Source: Ophthalmolycus amberensis
Lineage: Eukaryota; Chordata; Actinopteri; Perciformes; Zoarcidae
Length of the DNA stretch: 64,000 nt
Reading direction: 5' to 3'
Assembly (NCBI GenBank): GCA_024529925.1
Contig: JAFEUB010000775.1
Location: forward strand, 372,001 to 436,000
Below the pieces are notes generated by a model. The model was not told the origin of the DNA. It ran no database searches and saw only the letters and a program-made list of their open reading frames with translations. The position numbers were made by a program, and so were the translations under genes. Below, in pieces: positions 1 to 13,300 of this stretch. The first letter of the stretch is position 1. Each line of letters opens with the position of its first letter.

Positions 1-1263
1 ACACAGTATCCCAGTTTAGATAATGTAGACAATGTGAATTCAGAGAGAGAAAAACACACAAGTTATAAATAATAAAACAAAGCATGTCTGTACAGTTGTT
101 TTTTTTCTGTGATGAAGTATATGAACGCTCCCAGCATTGTACAACACCCACGTACTCTGCAGACCTCCCCAGTCACCTTCAGCAGACTGGTTTCATACAC
201 AATGAGCATTCGGCACATAAAGCGCTTTTTTTTCCAGTGACCTTGTGACCTATAGTGATAGTATATCGCCTTTCAGCTTAATTTGTCGGATGTCAGAACT
301 GCAGTCCAAACCGACAATAACAACCTGATGATAACCAAACACACTCTCACACACTGATGCTGCGGTAAGAGCCTTTGCAAATAAGAGCATCAACAAAAAA
401 ACAAATGATGCTCATCATTATGCTCATTACATCAAGCATTGTCTTACCTTCTACTTCTTTCTGGACAGCTGCAGGAGAGCAAAGAAAAAGAGCTGTTAAT
501 ATTTTGCTGAATGTTGATGCCAAAACATGCATGTTGACCGACACATTCATCAGCCAGACCCTTGTGGAAGAAAGCAGCAGAGCTTTCAAGCCAAACGTTA
601 TTTTAGAGAAACCCTGACGTCTGTTGGCAATTATCTTTAATTACTTATTTTCATGTTTCTTGGCCATACATAAAGAGTTTCAAAGCTCACTTTAAAATGC
701 CAAGTTCTGTCCTTACTGTTTCGTAGGCTCTCCAGAAGAGAATATGAGACCCATTTGGTAGCCTGTTAAATGTCTGGGTTGAAAATGTGCAAACATCTTG
801 TCACATTAGGAAGCCGTTGTCCTCTTTGACTTGTGAAGATAATTGCTGAGAGAGCTGGACTGTCACTCCAAAGCAGCCTTTCAGTACTACTGTGGTATAC
901 TTTGACCTGGATCCTTTAAAGTGGGCTTTATTGATTATTTCCCAGAGCCTAAAGAGGTTTCGACCATATACGGTACTTAGGAAGGAATATTAATAAGGGA
1001 TTTTATTTGAACTATTTGTAAGCTAATTCTAATCATAAGGCCGGCAAACATTTTCAGTTGCCAAAGTACATTAGCATTAAATAATGCAATTATGTACAAT
1101 GTGCACCAGTGTGACCAAAAGAAAAGGCAAGATAATTAGGTGGTTGATTGTATTCATGCAAAGAAACACATTTAACAAGTACAATAAGGTCCCCAAATCA
1201 TACAGCAAAAAAATACTAAAATAATGCTAAAAATACAATTTGCAAAGAGGATATTTTTCTCAC
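1..1263 (-). other. nrxn2: nrxn2 intron 3' of the first coding exon (partial)
   Basis: The donor of the first coding exon reads GAAG|GTGAGA on the minus strand, with the exon ending at 1264, so the DNA to the left is intron. I see no second laminin-G exon or recognisable microexon here. The next neurexin exons must lie beyond the left edge. Confidence 0.7.
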
Positions 1264-1966
1264 CTTCATTGCAGTACATTCCCCTGTAGCTGGTATTGAT
1301 ACAGTCACAGAGGACCTCTCCTTGGCTGACGGAGCACAAGCCTTTGTCGCCGCACGGAGAGTGTGTGGCACATATGTACTCCAAATCACTATGAACGGCT
1401 TGGCCATCCAACAGTAGTGGTAGTGCCTCCCCCAGTTTCAAATTGGCTATTAGGCCCCGGAATGGCGGCTCGTATTTAACAGTGCTGGACGTCAGGGCGG
1501 AGAGACGCACGTCGGGTGAGATTCCCCCTACGTAGAGGTCACTGGCCACAACCATCTCGTTCCTCTTCGACTTCACCTCAGCCACTTTCTCTTCGTTGTC
1601 CACCACCAGCCGAGTCTCTCTGTGATCACGGGAGAGAAGGACTCTGTGCCAGCGCAGGTCGTTGAGCCGCGTCTCCGTGTGCAGGGAGGCTGGTTCGGCG
1701 CAATGGATGGTGAAGCGCATGTGGAGCCTCCCATCTGCGATCAGAAGCTCCAGGAAGTCGCAGTTCCCTCCGTCATCCAGATAGAGCACCAGGGCTTTGC
1801 TGACGTTGGTTTTCAGAATAAAGCTGAGCTCACCTGTTGCTTTGGCATCCCACTGGCCATAGCGTGTCCACTGACCAGGGACCCCCTCATATTCCAAAGC
1901 CATTGCTGATAGCAGCAACCCAGCTAAAAACAGTAACCAGGAAGCCTTGCCTTTACACCTGCCCAT
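1264..1966 (-). CDS. nrxn2: Neurexin-2 alpha, first coding exon (signal peptide, LNS1, EGF-1); partial gene
   Basis: Neurexins are presynaptic single-pass adhesion receptors that bind neuroligins, LRRTMs and cerebellins across the synapse. This exon encodes about 234 residues from the ATG at 1964-1966. Residues 1-24 form a basic start and hydrophobic signal peptide (WLLFLAGLLLSAMA), followed by a laminin-G/LNS domain to about residue 195. Landmarks are GQWTRYGQWDA, LVLYLDDGGNCDFLELLI, HCAEPASL and SDLYVGGISPDVRLSAL. An EGF-like module follows with all six cysteines (CATHSPC, GLC, LCDC, MYC). From memory, the stretch VRLSALTSSTVKYEPPFRGL fits human NRXN2 much better than NRXN1 or NRXN3. The exon ends in phase 1 at a GTGAGA donor. 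The beta-form promoter and all later exons are outside the window. I cannot tell which teleost paralogue (nrxn2a or nrxn2b) this is. Confidence 0.93.
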
Positions 1967-2029
1967 GATGGTTACTTTCTACAACTACTAGCTCCCCTGT
2001 GGTCTCTTATTCATATGAATTAAACAAAG
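1967..2029 (-). other. nrxn2: nrxn2 5' UTR part of the first coding exon, with acceptor
   Basis: Reading the minus strand towards the ATG, a good acceptor with a pyrimidine tract (cctccttgcag|C) ends at 2030. The exon would therefore start at 2029 and carry a 63-nt leader before the ATG. This implies an upstream non-coding exon. It is inferred from the splice signal only. Confidence 0.5.
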
Positions 2030-2958
2030 CTGCAAGGAGGAAATGTTATCTAGTGTCTACACTTCTTTTGTTATCACCCCTAAAATCAGCAGAAATAAGA
2101 AGTTTCTTTAGCCTTGACTGTCTATCTTGAATCTTTTTGCCATTTCTCCATGGGCGACACGTGACAGAGTGAACAAATGAGGCACATTGCAGAACACTTT
2201 GCATCTACTTTGGATCGGCTGAGAAAGAGAACAAACAACACAATACTGTGCGCTTCCTCGTCTTCGCCATCCAGTGTCTTGGCCTCCATCCAGCACTTTT
2301 CCTGTCAGTTCTCCATGGGTTAGCTGGCCACGCAGCTTAGGTACAGCCCCCAGTCTTCTCAGCTCCCCAACATCCTAAGACATAAAAGAAGAATTGGTAA
2401 TGAATAGCTGGAAAGATTACTAACAATTGATTGTACAAATAATAATCTGCAGTCGACATGAATGACATGGAAAATGAATGACAAAATCTAACAAATTATT
2501 CAAATGTTGGAGAGGAAAATGTGGAAATACTCGTGATAAAGAGGTGTAATTGTCAGCGATGCTTCACATTTTTGTGAGTCATTGTTTTCTTTTCTTTTTC
2601 CATTACGATCATGGCTACACAGCCTCTATTCCCACAGCGGGCCAACAACACGATGCTTGAGCCAAGTAGCATCTTAATGGTGGCGCCCCACCTCATGACT
2701 TAACATCCAGGCTGCGAGGGAAACGGAGGGTCTCCCTGGTTTGCTGAGACCTGAGCTGCTTTCCAAAAGCTGGTGGAAAACAGTCTGTTTCATAAGCACC
2801 CCCACAGATGTTTTGGTATAATCCATGGCCTCACTAACTTCCGTGGTGTTGAGCCCCTTAAGCCCTCAGTGCTCCCTGGGATCAGGCTAAGACATTGCTG
2901 CTAAACAACACATGCGGCCAGAAGCTGGGAGTGAAAAAAAGGAAGAGGTCTGTGTTGG

Positions 2959-2991
2959 AAACAAACAAACAAACAAACAAACAAACAAACA
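2959..2991. repeat. (AAAC)n microsatellite
   Basis: About eight tandem copies of the tetranucleotide AAAC/CAAA. The short open frames crossing it on both strands are artefacts of the repeat. Confidence 0.95.
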
Positions 2992-5492
2992 GACAATTCA
3001 ATACTTTGTGATAACAGAGGAGGGTGCGCCTCGCAGGCCTCAGGACACAAACAAAGTTATGCATCAGTCTTTGGCTGAAATGGGAACCTGCTCTGTTTAT
3101 TATCACCATCACAAAGGTTAAAAACTACAACTGGTGACAAATCGTAGTGTTCATTTATGTCCAGGGAAGATACACATATTCTAAGTGACAACTTTTGTAT
3201 TCAAAGGATGATGGCGGCGTTTATTTATCTTTTCATTATTAAACAACTTCCCCGCAGAGAGCATAGCCAATAATGAGTTCATTCTACAGACAAGTGCTGT
3301 CTGTGTAGCCACAGCCTGTTCTAGCTCGTGCCTCTGTGCCAATGAACTCCAGTGCTGTCCAAAACCTATTAAAAACACATAAAAGAGCTATACCGTTGTG
3401 TGATCCAATTAAGTGATCACGAACTAAATCAGCAGCTGTAATCTATTACAACCAATTTGCACAAAGAAGTGGAACAACACAGTCAATCCCTAGGATGCAT
3501 ATTTCACTGCATGATGACGCCATACATCGCACATCTGAACAAACCCACCGTACGTTTGATTTAGAACACAGTGTATACACTGAAAGTTGATTTCTTAACA
3601 TTCACAAAAAGTAACAAAGACACCCTGTGACTGCAGACAGAGGAAGGAATACAGATACTTTAGAAGTTTACATACAAGGTGTTGATCCACTCAGATTCAA
3701 TCAATCAGTCCACAATAAATACAAACTACTGTAAATAGTATGTCAAGTTAAAGCTCTGCAGTTTGCAAGGACCCACAAAGAGAGCTAATTTGTCCACAAG
3801 CAAGAAATAATCTTTATGTTATGTTACACTAAGTACACTCTTATTTATAGGCCTTTCTCAACTAGGAGCAGAGGCATTTCATGCAAGTTTGGCCCAATTT
3901 CATCTCTGCCACAGAGAGAAATATAATGCGTGTTAGAGTCTGCAGGGAATTACCGACTCTTTGGGGCCTCCTGCTGATGAGGGACTGCCAAAGTTGGGTT
4001 TATTCACTAAAGGTAGATGTCGCAAGAAAGACTGCGTCACAGCAAATAAATCAATGTTTCTCCTGAAAGTATCAGAGAGCTCCAGGCTGGGAGAAAACCC
4101 TTCTGATAGACGGGTTTATCATGGGAATAGCTGTATCCTGAAAGGTCATAAGAAAACTGACACCCGCTTCACAGGATGAATTGCAATTTGCCAGGGTCAG
4201 GTTGGGTGTGTGAAATGATTCTCAGAACCTGTCGCAGTTGAATAAATGAGGTTGACTTCAGCTTGCTTTGAGTCAGAAAAACAACACATTAGCATCGTTG
4301 TATGGAAAAAGTCAAGGACACATGTGGTGCTTTCAGCTTCACGGCCTCGCCACAAGATAACTGTTTTGCAGCAACTCCCATTAAGAGACTCATTAAGAGA
4401 AACTTGTGCGCATAATTACATGTGGGAGCAGATTTATCCACATGGGTGATGATGATAAATAATTAACGAACAATATGCTGAGAATACTTAAGTATACAGC
4501 ATATAACAAGTACACAGTATGGCCAACAGGAAAGCTTATTGTCAGTCTCAATGAGCTGACATGGGATAAAATAGAAATACTCAATACAAACATTCACGCA
4601 TACATAGCCACGTGAACTGCAAAGACAGAAAACCTATATCTTAATTAAACAACACATACGCGATGTAGCAGAGCCTGCCACCTGGATTTGTTTAAAAGGT
4701 GAAATAAATGAGATCTAATTACCAAAACAAGAAAAAGTGTAGACGACCATGGGGCAACACTTACTGATGAAATAACTGTTTGGTTTGTATCCTTTATTAT
4801 TCTGTATCTGTTTTGTATCTTTGTAATCGAGCGTCACCATATCCTGTTTTTGTTGTTGCTTACATCAATTTCCCCAGTACCCAGTAATATCTCAGGGACT
4901 ATGAGGCTGACGCACACACACAGGGCCGATGAAACATTAAAACCCATTTCCCAAAGGGCCTTGTGACGCTAGTCTGGCAATGTCATTTCTCTGCACATGT
5001 TATGAACCTTTAGACTTATTTATGAACACATCTTGAGCTAAAGTAGGCCTTCTTTCATGGGAGTCAGGAACCATATGTTGATGTTTAATTAACCCTTACT
5101 AACTGAGTTTTATGGGAAATCTGAGTTTTACATTTGTTGCTCACAAATTCTCTAAAGACGCACCACTGCAAAGGGGAAAAGAAAACTGTTGCACATTCTA
5201 CAACGTTTTTGATGTTTTGTTGCTTTAACAGGACTGTATAGCCTGCTGAGTCAAAGACACTAGTATAATACTGACTCTTTAAAAAAAGTAATGACAATCC
5301 AATGAAATATATGGTAGAGAGCTCAAATTTCCCTCTCCACATAGAACTCACTATTGATCACAATAATAACATATCAACTTGTAAGTAAGGGGTTCACAGT
5401 CACGCTTAAGAATGTAACACTGTCTCCTCTACGTTTACTGGCTTTTCTCACTGGCTAACACGCTGTTTTTTCATCAAAAAACAACAGGTCCC

Positions 5493-5767
5493 ATTACCCA
5501 TCATGGTCAGAAGTTGGTGGGGCGACACCAGGGGTGGCCAATTAGTCTCATTTCATTAGGGGCCTGTTCCAGTGGCGTCAGCCCCCCCGATAACACACTG
5601 CTGTGTGTCCTCTGCCATTGAAAAGTACCTGATATCATGAATTTCAGCAGGTCTGTTGGCCTTGTTAGTTAACTCTGCAGAATACAGCGGGTGATTTGTC
5701 ACCTGCCCCATATTTCACTTGGCCACCCCTAGTGTCGCCCCGCCAGATTCTGAACATGATAGATAAT
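5493..5767. mobile_element. MITE-like element with 49-bp terminal inverted repeats
   Basis: The outer 49 bases at 5493-5541 and the reverse complement of 5719-5767 agree at about 42 of 49 positions, including the shared core GGGGCGACAC followed by AGGGGTGGCCAA. The inner 177 bp is unrelated and has no coding capacity. This is the shape of a small non-autonomous DNA transposon. No clear target-site duplication is visible, so the family is unassigned and the ends are approximate. Confidence 0.75.
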
Positions 5768-6442
5768 TGGCCATATATAGAGATACATGACCACCGTGGT
5801 ACATTATCTCTTTCGTAAAACGACATGGTTAGACATCGCGTGTTGACGTCGCTTTACTTAGCCAGTGTGCCTCGGAGTTACATTTTGTTGTTAAAATATA
5901 TTTAAATTATTTATGAAAATGTTCATGTTTACAGAATATTGTTATATATTACAGTAAGCCCTACACATTAATAGTATATAACACTTTCCTGGGGGAAAGG
6001 AACAGCGTCTCTTTAAGAGCGCTGTGCCTAAACGGGAGGCAAGGCCCTCACAGTCGAATATGTTGAACCTTTATGATCGGCCGCTGACAAAGTGAGAGTG
6101 GAGGGCTGCCCACCTAATACCATTTCAACTGTTCAACTTTCTCCGCTCAATCAATATAGTCACTTAAATGGAACATTCTAACGATCTATGTGCTCAGGAC
6201 CAGCATTCCACTGCCGAAGTAATTCAACCTGCTATCCTGGGAGAGGACAGAGGCGCTGGAGGTTCAACAGTAACTGATTGTGCATGTGCAGAAATCACAC
6301 AGACGCAACGCTGCAGCAAATTGAAGTACACAGCTTTTACTTGAATCCATAGCTGACATCAAACAACAGGGATCTTTGGTGTGATGCTCAGTAACGTTTC
6401 AGTGAACACAGTGAGTGGTCTTAAAGCATTACTCTGCACAAT

Positions 6443-6999
6443 CAAGTGTGTAAACAGGTGAGAGAGCAAAACAGGAAGTGGAATTTTGGACCAAATGTAG
6501 CTCAAGCGCAAGTTCAGACAGGAAGACACTCACTAGTAATCTCTGTCTTTCCTCTCCTTGTAATTACTCTATCATCTGATTGGGGGCGTGCACTTTTAAG
6601 TAACCAACCAGATTCTGCACACCGGTTCCTCAAGCCAATCATATCGTTGCTGTCAAACCTTAAATAGTGTTCTCCTCTCTGCTGCTGTCAGTTGTCATTT
6701 CAGCCAAGCAGATGCAACCCGCCTCCACCCCAGTCGCCTCCAGTCAGCGTCACAGTCATGCTCCTGATTCATCATCAGATTGCAGCAACTCCTTTCATCA
6801 CCACCACCAGTGTCTGGACTCCAGGGGGGATTAGGCCTGTTGGACCTCAGTATCCCTACCCTCGGTGATAGTACTTCAGGATGGAGTCCAATCGCCAAAG
6901 ACTTTGCACTTTTCACATTTGAAGCTTGTATAATAAATCATTGTTAAATTATGAAACAAGTCTCTCCTGATTGAAATGAGAAACTCACTCGCACTTGAC
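6443..6999 (+). mobile_element. Possible solo LTR (retrotransposon relic)
   Basis: Over about 550 bp the sequence has the order of an LTR: a CCAAT motif near 6634, a TTAAATA TATA-like box near 6659, a transcribed-looking segment, an AATAAA signal near 6932, and then a U5-like segment ending near TTGACA. No coding region lies on either side, and I found no matching 5-bp target-site duplication. The boundaries are therefore guesses. A decayed promoter or another repeat could look the same. Confidence 0.33.
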
Positions 7000-9900
7000 A
7001 AATCTGACGGATAATGGCAATAACAAACTGTTATAATGGACTGTTCATGCAGGATTACGTGACAATGTTTCCATGTGCTACTGTGGGAGTTATGTATTCA
7101 TAACACTGTTGTATTTAACCATATACGATATGATACTTAGTTGTTGCAGAGGGAATTAACAGCATGTTGTTTGAGTCTGTAGAGGAGACAGAGCTCAAGG
7201 TCTTCTTGTCTTGCAGCAGTCTAGAGTTTACCCAAACGGTTTCTAGGCTTACATTGTAGAAGAATGCAGCATTTGTACCCAATGTACCACATGGTTATTG
7301 TTCACCAGCTGTTTAGCTCAAGTTTCCACTCATCCATTTTCCTATTAGAGGACCGGTGGAGGTTGAATGCCTCGTCATTCTCTAAATGGAGCCTGCAAGA
7401 CCTTGAAAGCAATTCTAATAGGCCTTTAGGAGCTAACGTGAGGAAAACCGCGCTCAATATGCTATATCTATGGCATTGTACAGAAATAACCTCTGATGCG
7501 GTGAGGCACAGCTCTTGATTAACTCTCAAATAACTACAAAAGCTGCTATGTACCTCCAGAATTTACCATCAGCTTTCAATAGAAGCAGAGCCATCCCATT
7601 TTGGTGTGAACAATCTAATCTCCTGACTTTTCTATGATGCCACATGAACTTACTTTTGTATTCCCAGCGCTCTTCGGTGAACAATTTGTGTACTATCTTA
7701 CTAACTTTGACATGGATTGGCAAACTTTTCTCGACTAACTGTGTGTATGTTCTACGCGTCTCAAGTTCACAGCCCTTTGTACGATTAACAGCGCAGACGT
7801 GTCTTCTGAGTGAGACATCATAGACAAATGGTACAGTCTGTTGAATCATTGAAAAGAATTTCATGTCAAACAAGAAAAGAGCTTATAACCATTAATCATG
7901 GACGGAGACAATGACTGCAATAATAATACACACTTTAAATTAACCAATTTAAAAGTGAAATCTAATTTGCGCTGGTATGAAACCAAAGATGGGCCTGACC
8001 TACATACACGGAGACGTTCTCTTTGATGGAGACATTGGATTAGAGATTAAAGACATCGTGTATAAGGGTTGCTGACTTTGTCTTCAAGCTCAAACGCACT
8101 TTTTAAAACAATTTTTTTTTTAATTAATCAATTTAGTGCTTCAACATTTTGTCGCCAATGCTTTCATTAATGGTAGAGCTGACTAAGACAAAAAACAGTT
8201 TTGCTTTGTTTGCGGGCTCATAATGAATCATTTATGCATCCGTCTAGTTGCATATTTTACTAATTACGGTGCATAACTGGGAATTGATTTCTTCAAATAA
8301 CCCAAAGACACAAATACATGCATGTTGTCTTTTTTCCACAGTTAATTGTAGAAGGCATGTAAGAGATCAGATTCCTGCTGATAGTTCAGAATGGAGGTTG
8401 GCTGTTAAAACATCACCCTGCCTCCAAGTCAGTGCAGAATGTATTTACTTCTTCATATTTAATCTGTGCTTCCCAGGAGACAGAAGGGTGCATCTCAGTT
8501 CCCTTAATTGCATCCACGTTTTCCTCCTCCGAGTACAAAGATAGTCATGAATCTTTAAAATAACAGACCTAGTGATAACGTAGTTGAGTAACTGTATTCT
8601 CCTCCTGAAGACCCTGGACCAGCACACTGAGAAGTACTGATGCATATAGCAGACAAAGACAGTGACCAGGAGATTTTCAATGCTCCACCACACCTTAAGT
8701 CCACAGCATGTCAGCATTTTGGCTTTGGAAAGAAAAAAAAACAGTCAAATTGTATTCAAGATTTGCAGAGTTTGGACTTCGCAGAAACTGCAAAGAAGTA
8801 CAGCGAGAATGCGAATAATCTTTCCAACCACCTTTCAAAGTACCACAGTAATCTTTCAGACGGACAGACAGACAGTGTGTGTGCCAAATGTGTCTTCCCT
8901 GCTAGAGCTGTAACAATAAGTCCAATTAATCGATTTTGCTATAGAAACAAATACATTTAAATTAATTATTTGTTTTCAAGCAAGTCATTGTCTTGATGTC
9001 TTGAATGATATTTAACTGAATGTCTCTGTGTTTTGGACAGTTCTGACAAAACAATTAATCGAGAAAATAAACAGCATATTAACTGATGAACTTATATATA
9101 AAAAGGTTGACTGAGAGCACCAACACAATATAAACAATATATCAATATAAATGTCAATTATTTAACGAATAATTAGCTCAAAGAGGTTCTGGTCAGTTGA
9201 AAAAAACCCAAACAGTTTAAGCATGAATTCTGGTGCACTGAAAGTAGAGTATATAAATAGGATATGCATGCAAATATAAGCAAGCGAAAGGCAGCAGGGG
9301 GTTGTCACTCGGGCACTGATGCAGCCTGGGGACCTACAGCACCGTTACAAGGACAGCACCCGCCCTCCACCCTGCAGCACCCAGGACGGAGCCACAGAAG
9401 GCTGCTCAGCTGTGTGGGATCCCTCTAACAAGCTGCTACCTCAGTCTGGCCCAGCTGAAGCTTCTTACACTGTTTACTAGGCGCCTATGAATGCAGCCTC
9501 AGTCAGCTATTGTTGCTGGGTTTTAGCTTGGAATAAATTCGGGCTGTGTTCTCCATGCCAGCGACTCCTTAGTGAATCCAGCCTCGAAGAGTCCTGAGAT
9601 AGTCTATCTGAATTGTGAGACATTCAAACTCTTATTTCCCCTCCTCCATTTAGATTACCTTAAAATATACTATATAAGGGCAGCAAATGTATCCCAAAAA
9701 AAGAGCTTAAGTTATGCTTTGAACATTGGGCTTAATGATATGGCTAAAATCTTTATCACAATATAGAAAATGTTTTTTTTCACTATCAATATGTATCACA
9801 ATATGACAGATTTTTTTTTTTTAAACATACAATGTAATGTGCAATGTTCTACTGTTATGAATCACATTGGACTAATATAATCGTACATTTGAACTCATTT

Positions 9901-10341
9901 TCTTCGTTGTTAGTTAGTTTAGCTTGGAATCGTTGTTTTAGATGATTAGATTCCACTGAAATATGATGTAAGACGATGCTTTCTATGTTTGGCCAGCTCT
10001 GTTTGCACACGTACAAGGAGCTGTGATTTGTTTTGTTTTAATTAAATTTCATAATCTCATCAGCACAATACCAATTAAAGCCATTTGAATGAGCTGTCTG
10101 TACATTATTACAAGCTGTGTCCCATCTCAGGATCTAATTCTCTTGAAGTCCACATTTCAAGGATGAAAACGTCATAATCAGCCATCAGCCAGGCTGTTTA
10201 ATTCCAAATCATTTTCCAAATAACGCCTTAAGGCTTTTAAATATTTTTAACCACAACCACCATTTGCAAGTTATTCTGCGTAATTTTGCTGAACTATTTT
10301 CCTGATGTGATAGAAAAATCAAACAGGTTTGTACTAAAAGT

Positions 10342-10370
10342 GAGAGAGAAGAGAAGAGAAGAGAAGAGAA
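10342..10370. repeat. (GAGAA)n short tandem repeat
   Basis: Tandem GAGAA units followed by an A-run, within the inferred nrxn2 5' intron. Confidence 0.9.
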
Positions 10371-13300
10371 AAAAAATGAAGCTTCCATCTTAGAAAGGTA
10401 AAGAATCCAGAAACGTCTTCTGGAGAATGAATGGTTACCACTTGGCCCTGCCCTGTGATGTCTGCATTTTCAAGACTTGCAGAATTGAGGCCATCCACCA
10501 TATTTGCAACGTTATTAGGTATGATAATGTATTTGTGTTTTATTAACAACTGAACTGAACAGTAAAAGTCAAGCTGTCTGAATGTAGTTGTATGAATTAT
10601 TCAGCTAATCAGCATTTTATACATTTCACATCTATCAAGTGCAACACAAGTGTAAACACTGCCAGCTTTTAATATGGTCTCCAATTATATGATCCACTTT
10701 TCCTTCCAGCAGTGTGCGCATGAAACATTTAGGTGATGCTACTCCTCTTCAAGTGTCACCTTGACTTTTGTCACGCAGCTCCCACTCTACGCTGTGATCA
10801 ACACATAACGAGAAGGAAATCGTGATCATTTGACGAAGCGTCGTCAATTAAAACAAAGTGATGTTGCTTCATGACTCCTTTGGGCATCTGCCCTGAAGTT
10901 TCCGGGCTCTCAGTGCTCGTCGTGAGATATTTTCCACAGTGCATCGGTGGCCCAACTTCAAATGTATGTCATGTTGAAAACAACACTCTCTTCACCCAGC
11001 TTCATGAATCTTACATTTTATTCCTTCTACTTGTTCCTCAGTCTTTTTTCGGAGGCAACTTCATTGGAATAACTCAATCTTTTATGATGGGCATGCACTC
11101 CTGTGGCTGGTGTGAGACTTGAAACTTGAATTACTCGTAGATTACTTTTTTTGTTGCTGCTGAGAATGTGTCTACTTTAGTGGGTAGAGACGGGGGAGCT
11201 GGAGGAGTTGTTCCATCAGCGTGTTACTCTTAAGTAGAACAGAAAATCTAATATTTGACGCTACACTGGTGGGATCTTGACCCTTTTCTGCATCTGTTTA
11301 ATGAAAGATGAATCACTTTTCACAAATGAACATGGTCTAATATTATTGAGAATATTTTGGGCTTGATATTGACACTCAATTCTTTTGAAATGTGTTTGCA
11401 GCATCAAATATAAAGACTTTTAAAAGGTGGTTGATTCGATACTTCCCTATCTATTCAGCTATTGCTGATTTAAGGGGGTATTTTATAGAAGTAAAGCTCT
11501 TGCAGATATATACAGCATATAGTATATATAAATAAATATGATGCATGAAAGGAAAAACAATGTCAGTTTAACAATCACATTCAAAAAGTAGAAACACATA
11601 AAAATCAAATATAGTCAAAGTACTTTGCGTCAAAAAGGATCATAAGAAGAGCCACACTTGATGCATTTTAAAGATGTAATCATACCATTCAAAGTTCAAT
11701 GCCACAAAAAAAAAACAGCAAAACGAGAGACAAACCATCGGTCCATCAGTCAGGGAACAGATATTGCAGAGAGTTGCAGAACATTAAAAAAGATTGCCAC
11801 TTATTGTAGAATTTATCAGAATTAGCTCTGACAGAATATCTAATCTTCTCCAGATTTAAAAAGGACATGATATCACCAATCCAATATGAGGAGAGACATT
11901 GGTAGTGGTACCAATTAGGCATCATACTGCAGCAGCAATGAAAAATGTTAAACCATGCAATAAACATTTGCTTTCGGTCGTGATTTTCTCTGCATACTAT
12001 TTTCACAGAGGTTTTGCATCTGTGGAATGCTTTTTACTTCAGCTGCCAGCTTAAGAGATATAATCACCGGCCTCATCAACATCAGCATCATCATCACCCC
12101 TGCCATCAGGCCTGTTCTCTTCATCAACAACACAGCCGTCATTATCCTCCTCATCATCATCATCCTCCACTTGACACTCTTCTTGACCGTGAACTCATAT
12201 CTCTGCTGTTATCCTGATGATTTATGTGTTGTATAATTTAGGGAGATGTATAACCCTTCCAATATATGTAGTGCTGAAAAGGAGATGTTTGCACAGGCAC
12301 TCTCTTCACGCTGTGCAAATTGCTTTTATCAGTGATATGAAAGTAGCCGTTTGATAGTATTGATCTTAATTGTAAATATTCAACAATAACATTTGTGTGA
12401 ACTGTTTTTGCGACATCTGTGGTCATGGTCGGGCTGTAGATGTGTGTCGGTGCCTTTTATGTTTATTCACAAACTGCCAATTAGTCTTGCTGGGAGAGCT
12501 CACAAGTGCAGGCATACAGAGAAAAATAATGTGTTTTTGCTGCACCTGTAGATTTAAGTGGGATGAATATGAGCAGATATGATGCTCTGGCTTTAACAAC
12601 TGATTTAAAGTATGTATACTATACTATACAGTGAGGGCATGTTGCATTTTCTCAGTGACACGGGGCCACTTTAACAGCTGAGATTTTCACAAACCAGCAA
12701 GCCGGCTAATTAGGTAGCTGCCTAACACTAGTTACAAGCATAAACTTGGTACTGCGTACACAGTACCCTCATTAAGTAAATGTGCTGTAGTAAAGGATAA
12801 AATGAATGCACGTCTGTTTGCTATAGCTGTAAGACCATTTGAAGTGCTTTCCTTATAAATGCAATTTGGTTGGGCTACAGCAAAATGTGATTTAAGATGA
12901 CAAGACAGCAGGCGGCATCCGGTTTATATGGCTGAGCGCTGCAAAATGAACCTGGTGTAATTAAAGCACCAGCCCAGTTCAGCAGGATCACAGCACCACC
13001 CTTATCACACTCAGGGGTGGAGGTCTATGGTGGCTATCAGGGGCTCATCGTTAGCACCGTCATTAGACAGAGCTCAGCCCTGGTATATGTGTGTCAACAT
13101 TGAATTTATTCACTTATACGTCAGTGTCTCATTCCACACAGAACATGATCCTCACTGCAGAACTATTTGTCTTCGGTATATTTTTTTTGAAAAGACTGGA
13201 GTCCGCTTGCCACCCACTCTACTCCGTTTCAGCACATAATGACATGAGTGATGTGTGTGGACAAGCAGGGGACGGCGTGGAGCGCAATTTAGTCGGGCGC

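Noticed and set aside
7526..7873. 115-codon minus-strand open frame in the nrxn2 leader intron
   Set aside because: No similarity to neurexin or any protein family I know and no good flanking splice sites were identified.
8905..9070. Two TTAATCGA-type motifs resembling ends of a fish repeat
   Set aside because: Only short AT-rich matches. Neither termini nor order could be established.
12066..12175. Imperfect CAT/ATC-rich stretch giving histidine-rich or isoleucine-rich frames
   Set aside because: A low-complexity triplet repeat. The frames on both strands are products of it and not genes.
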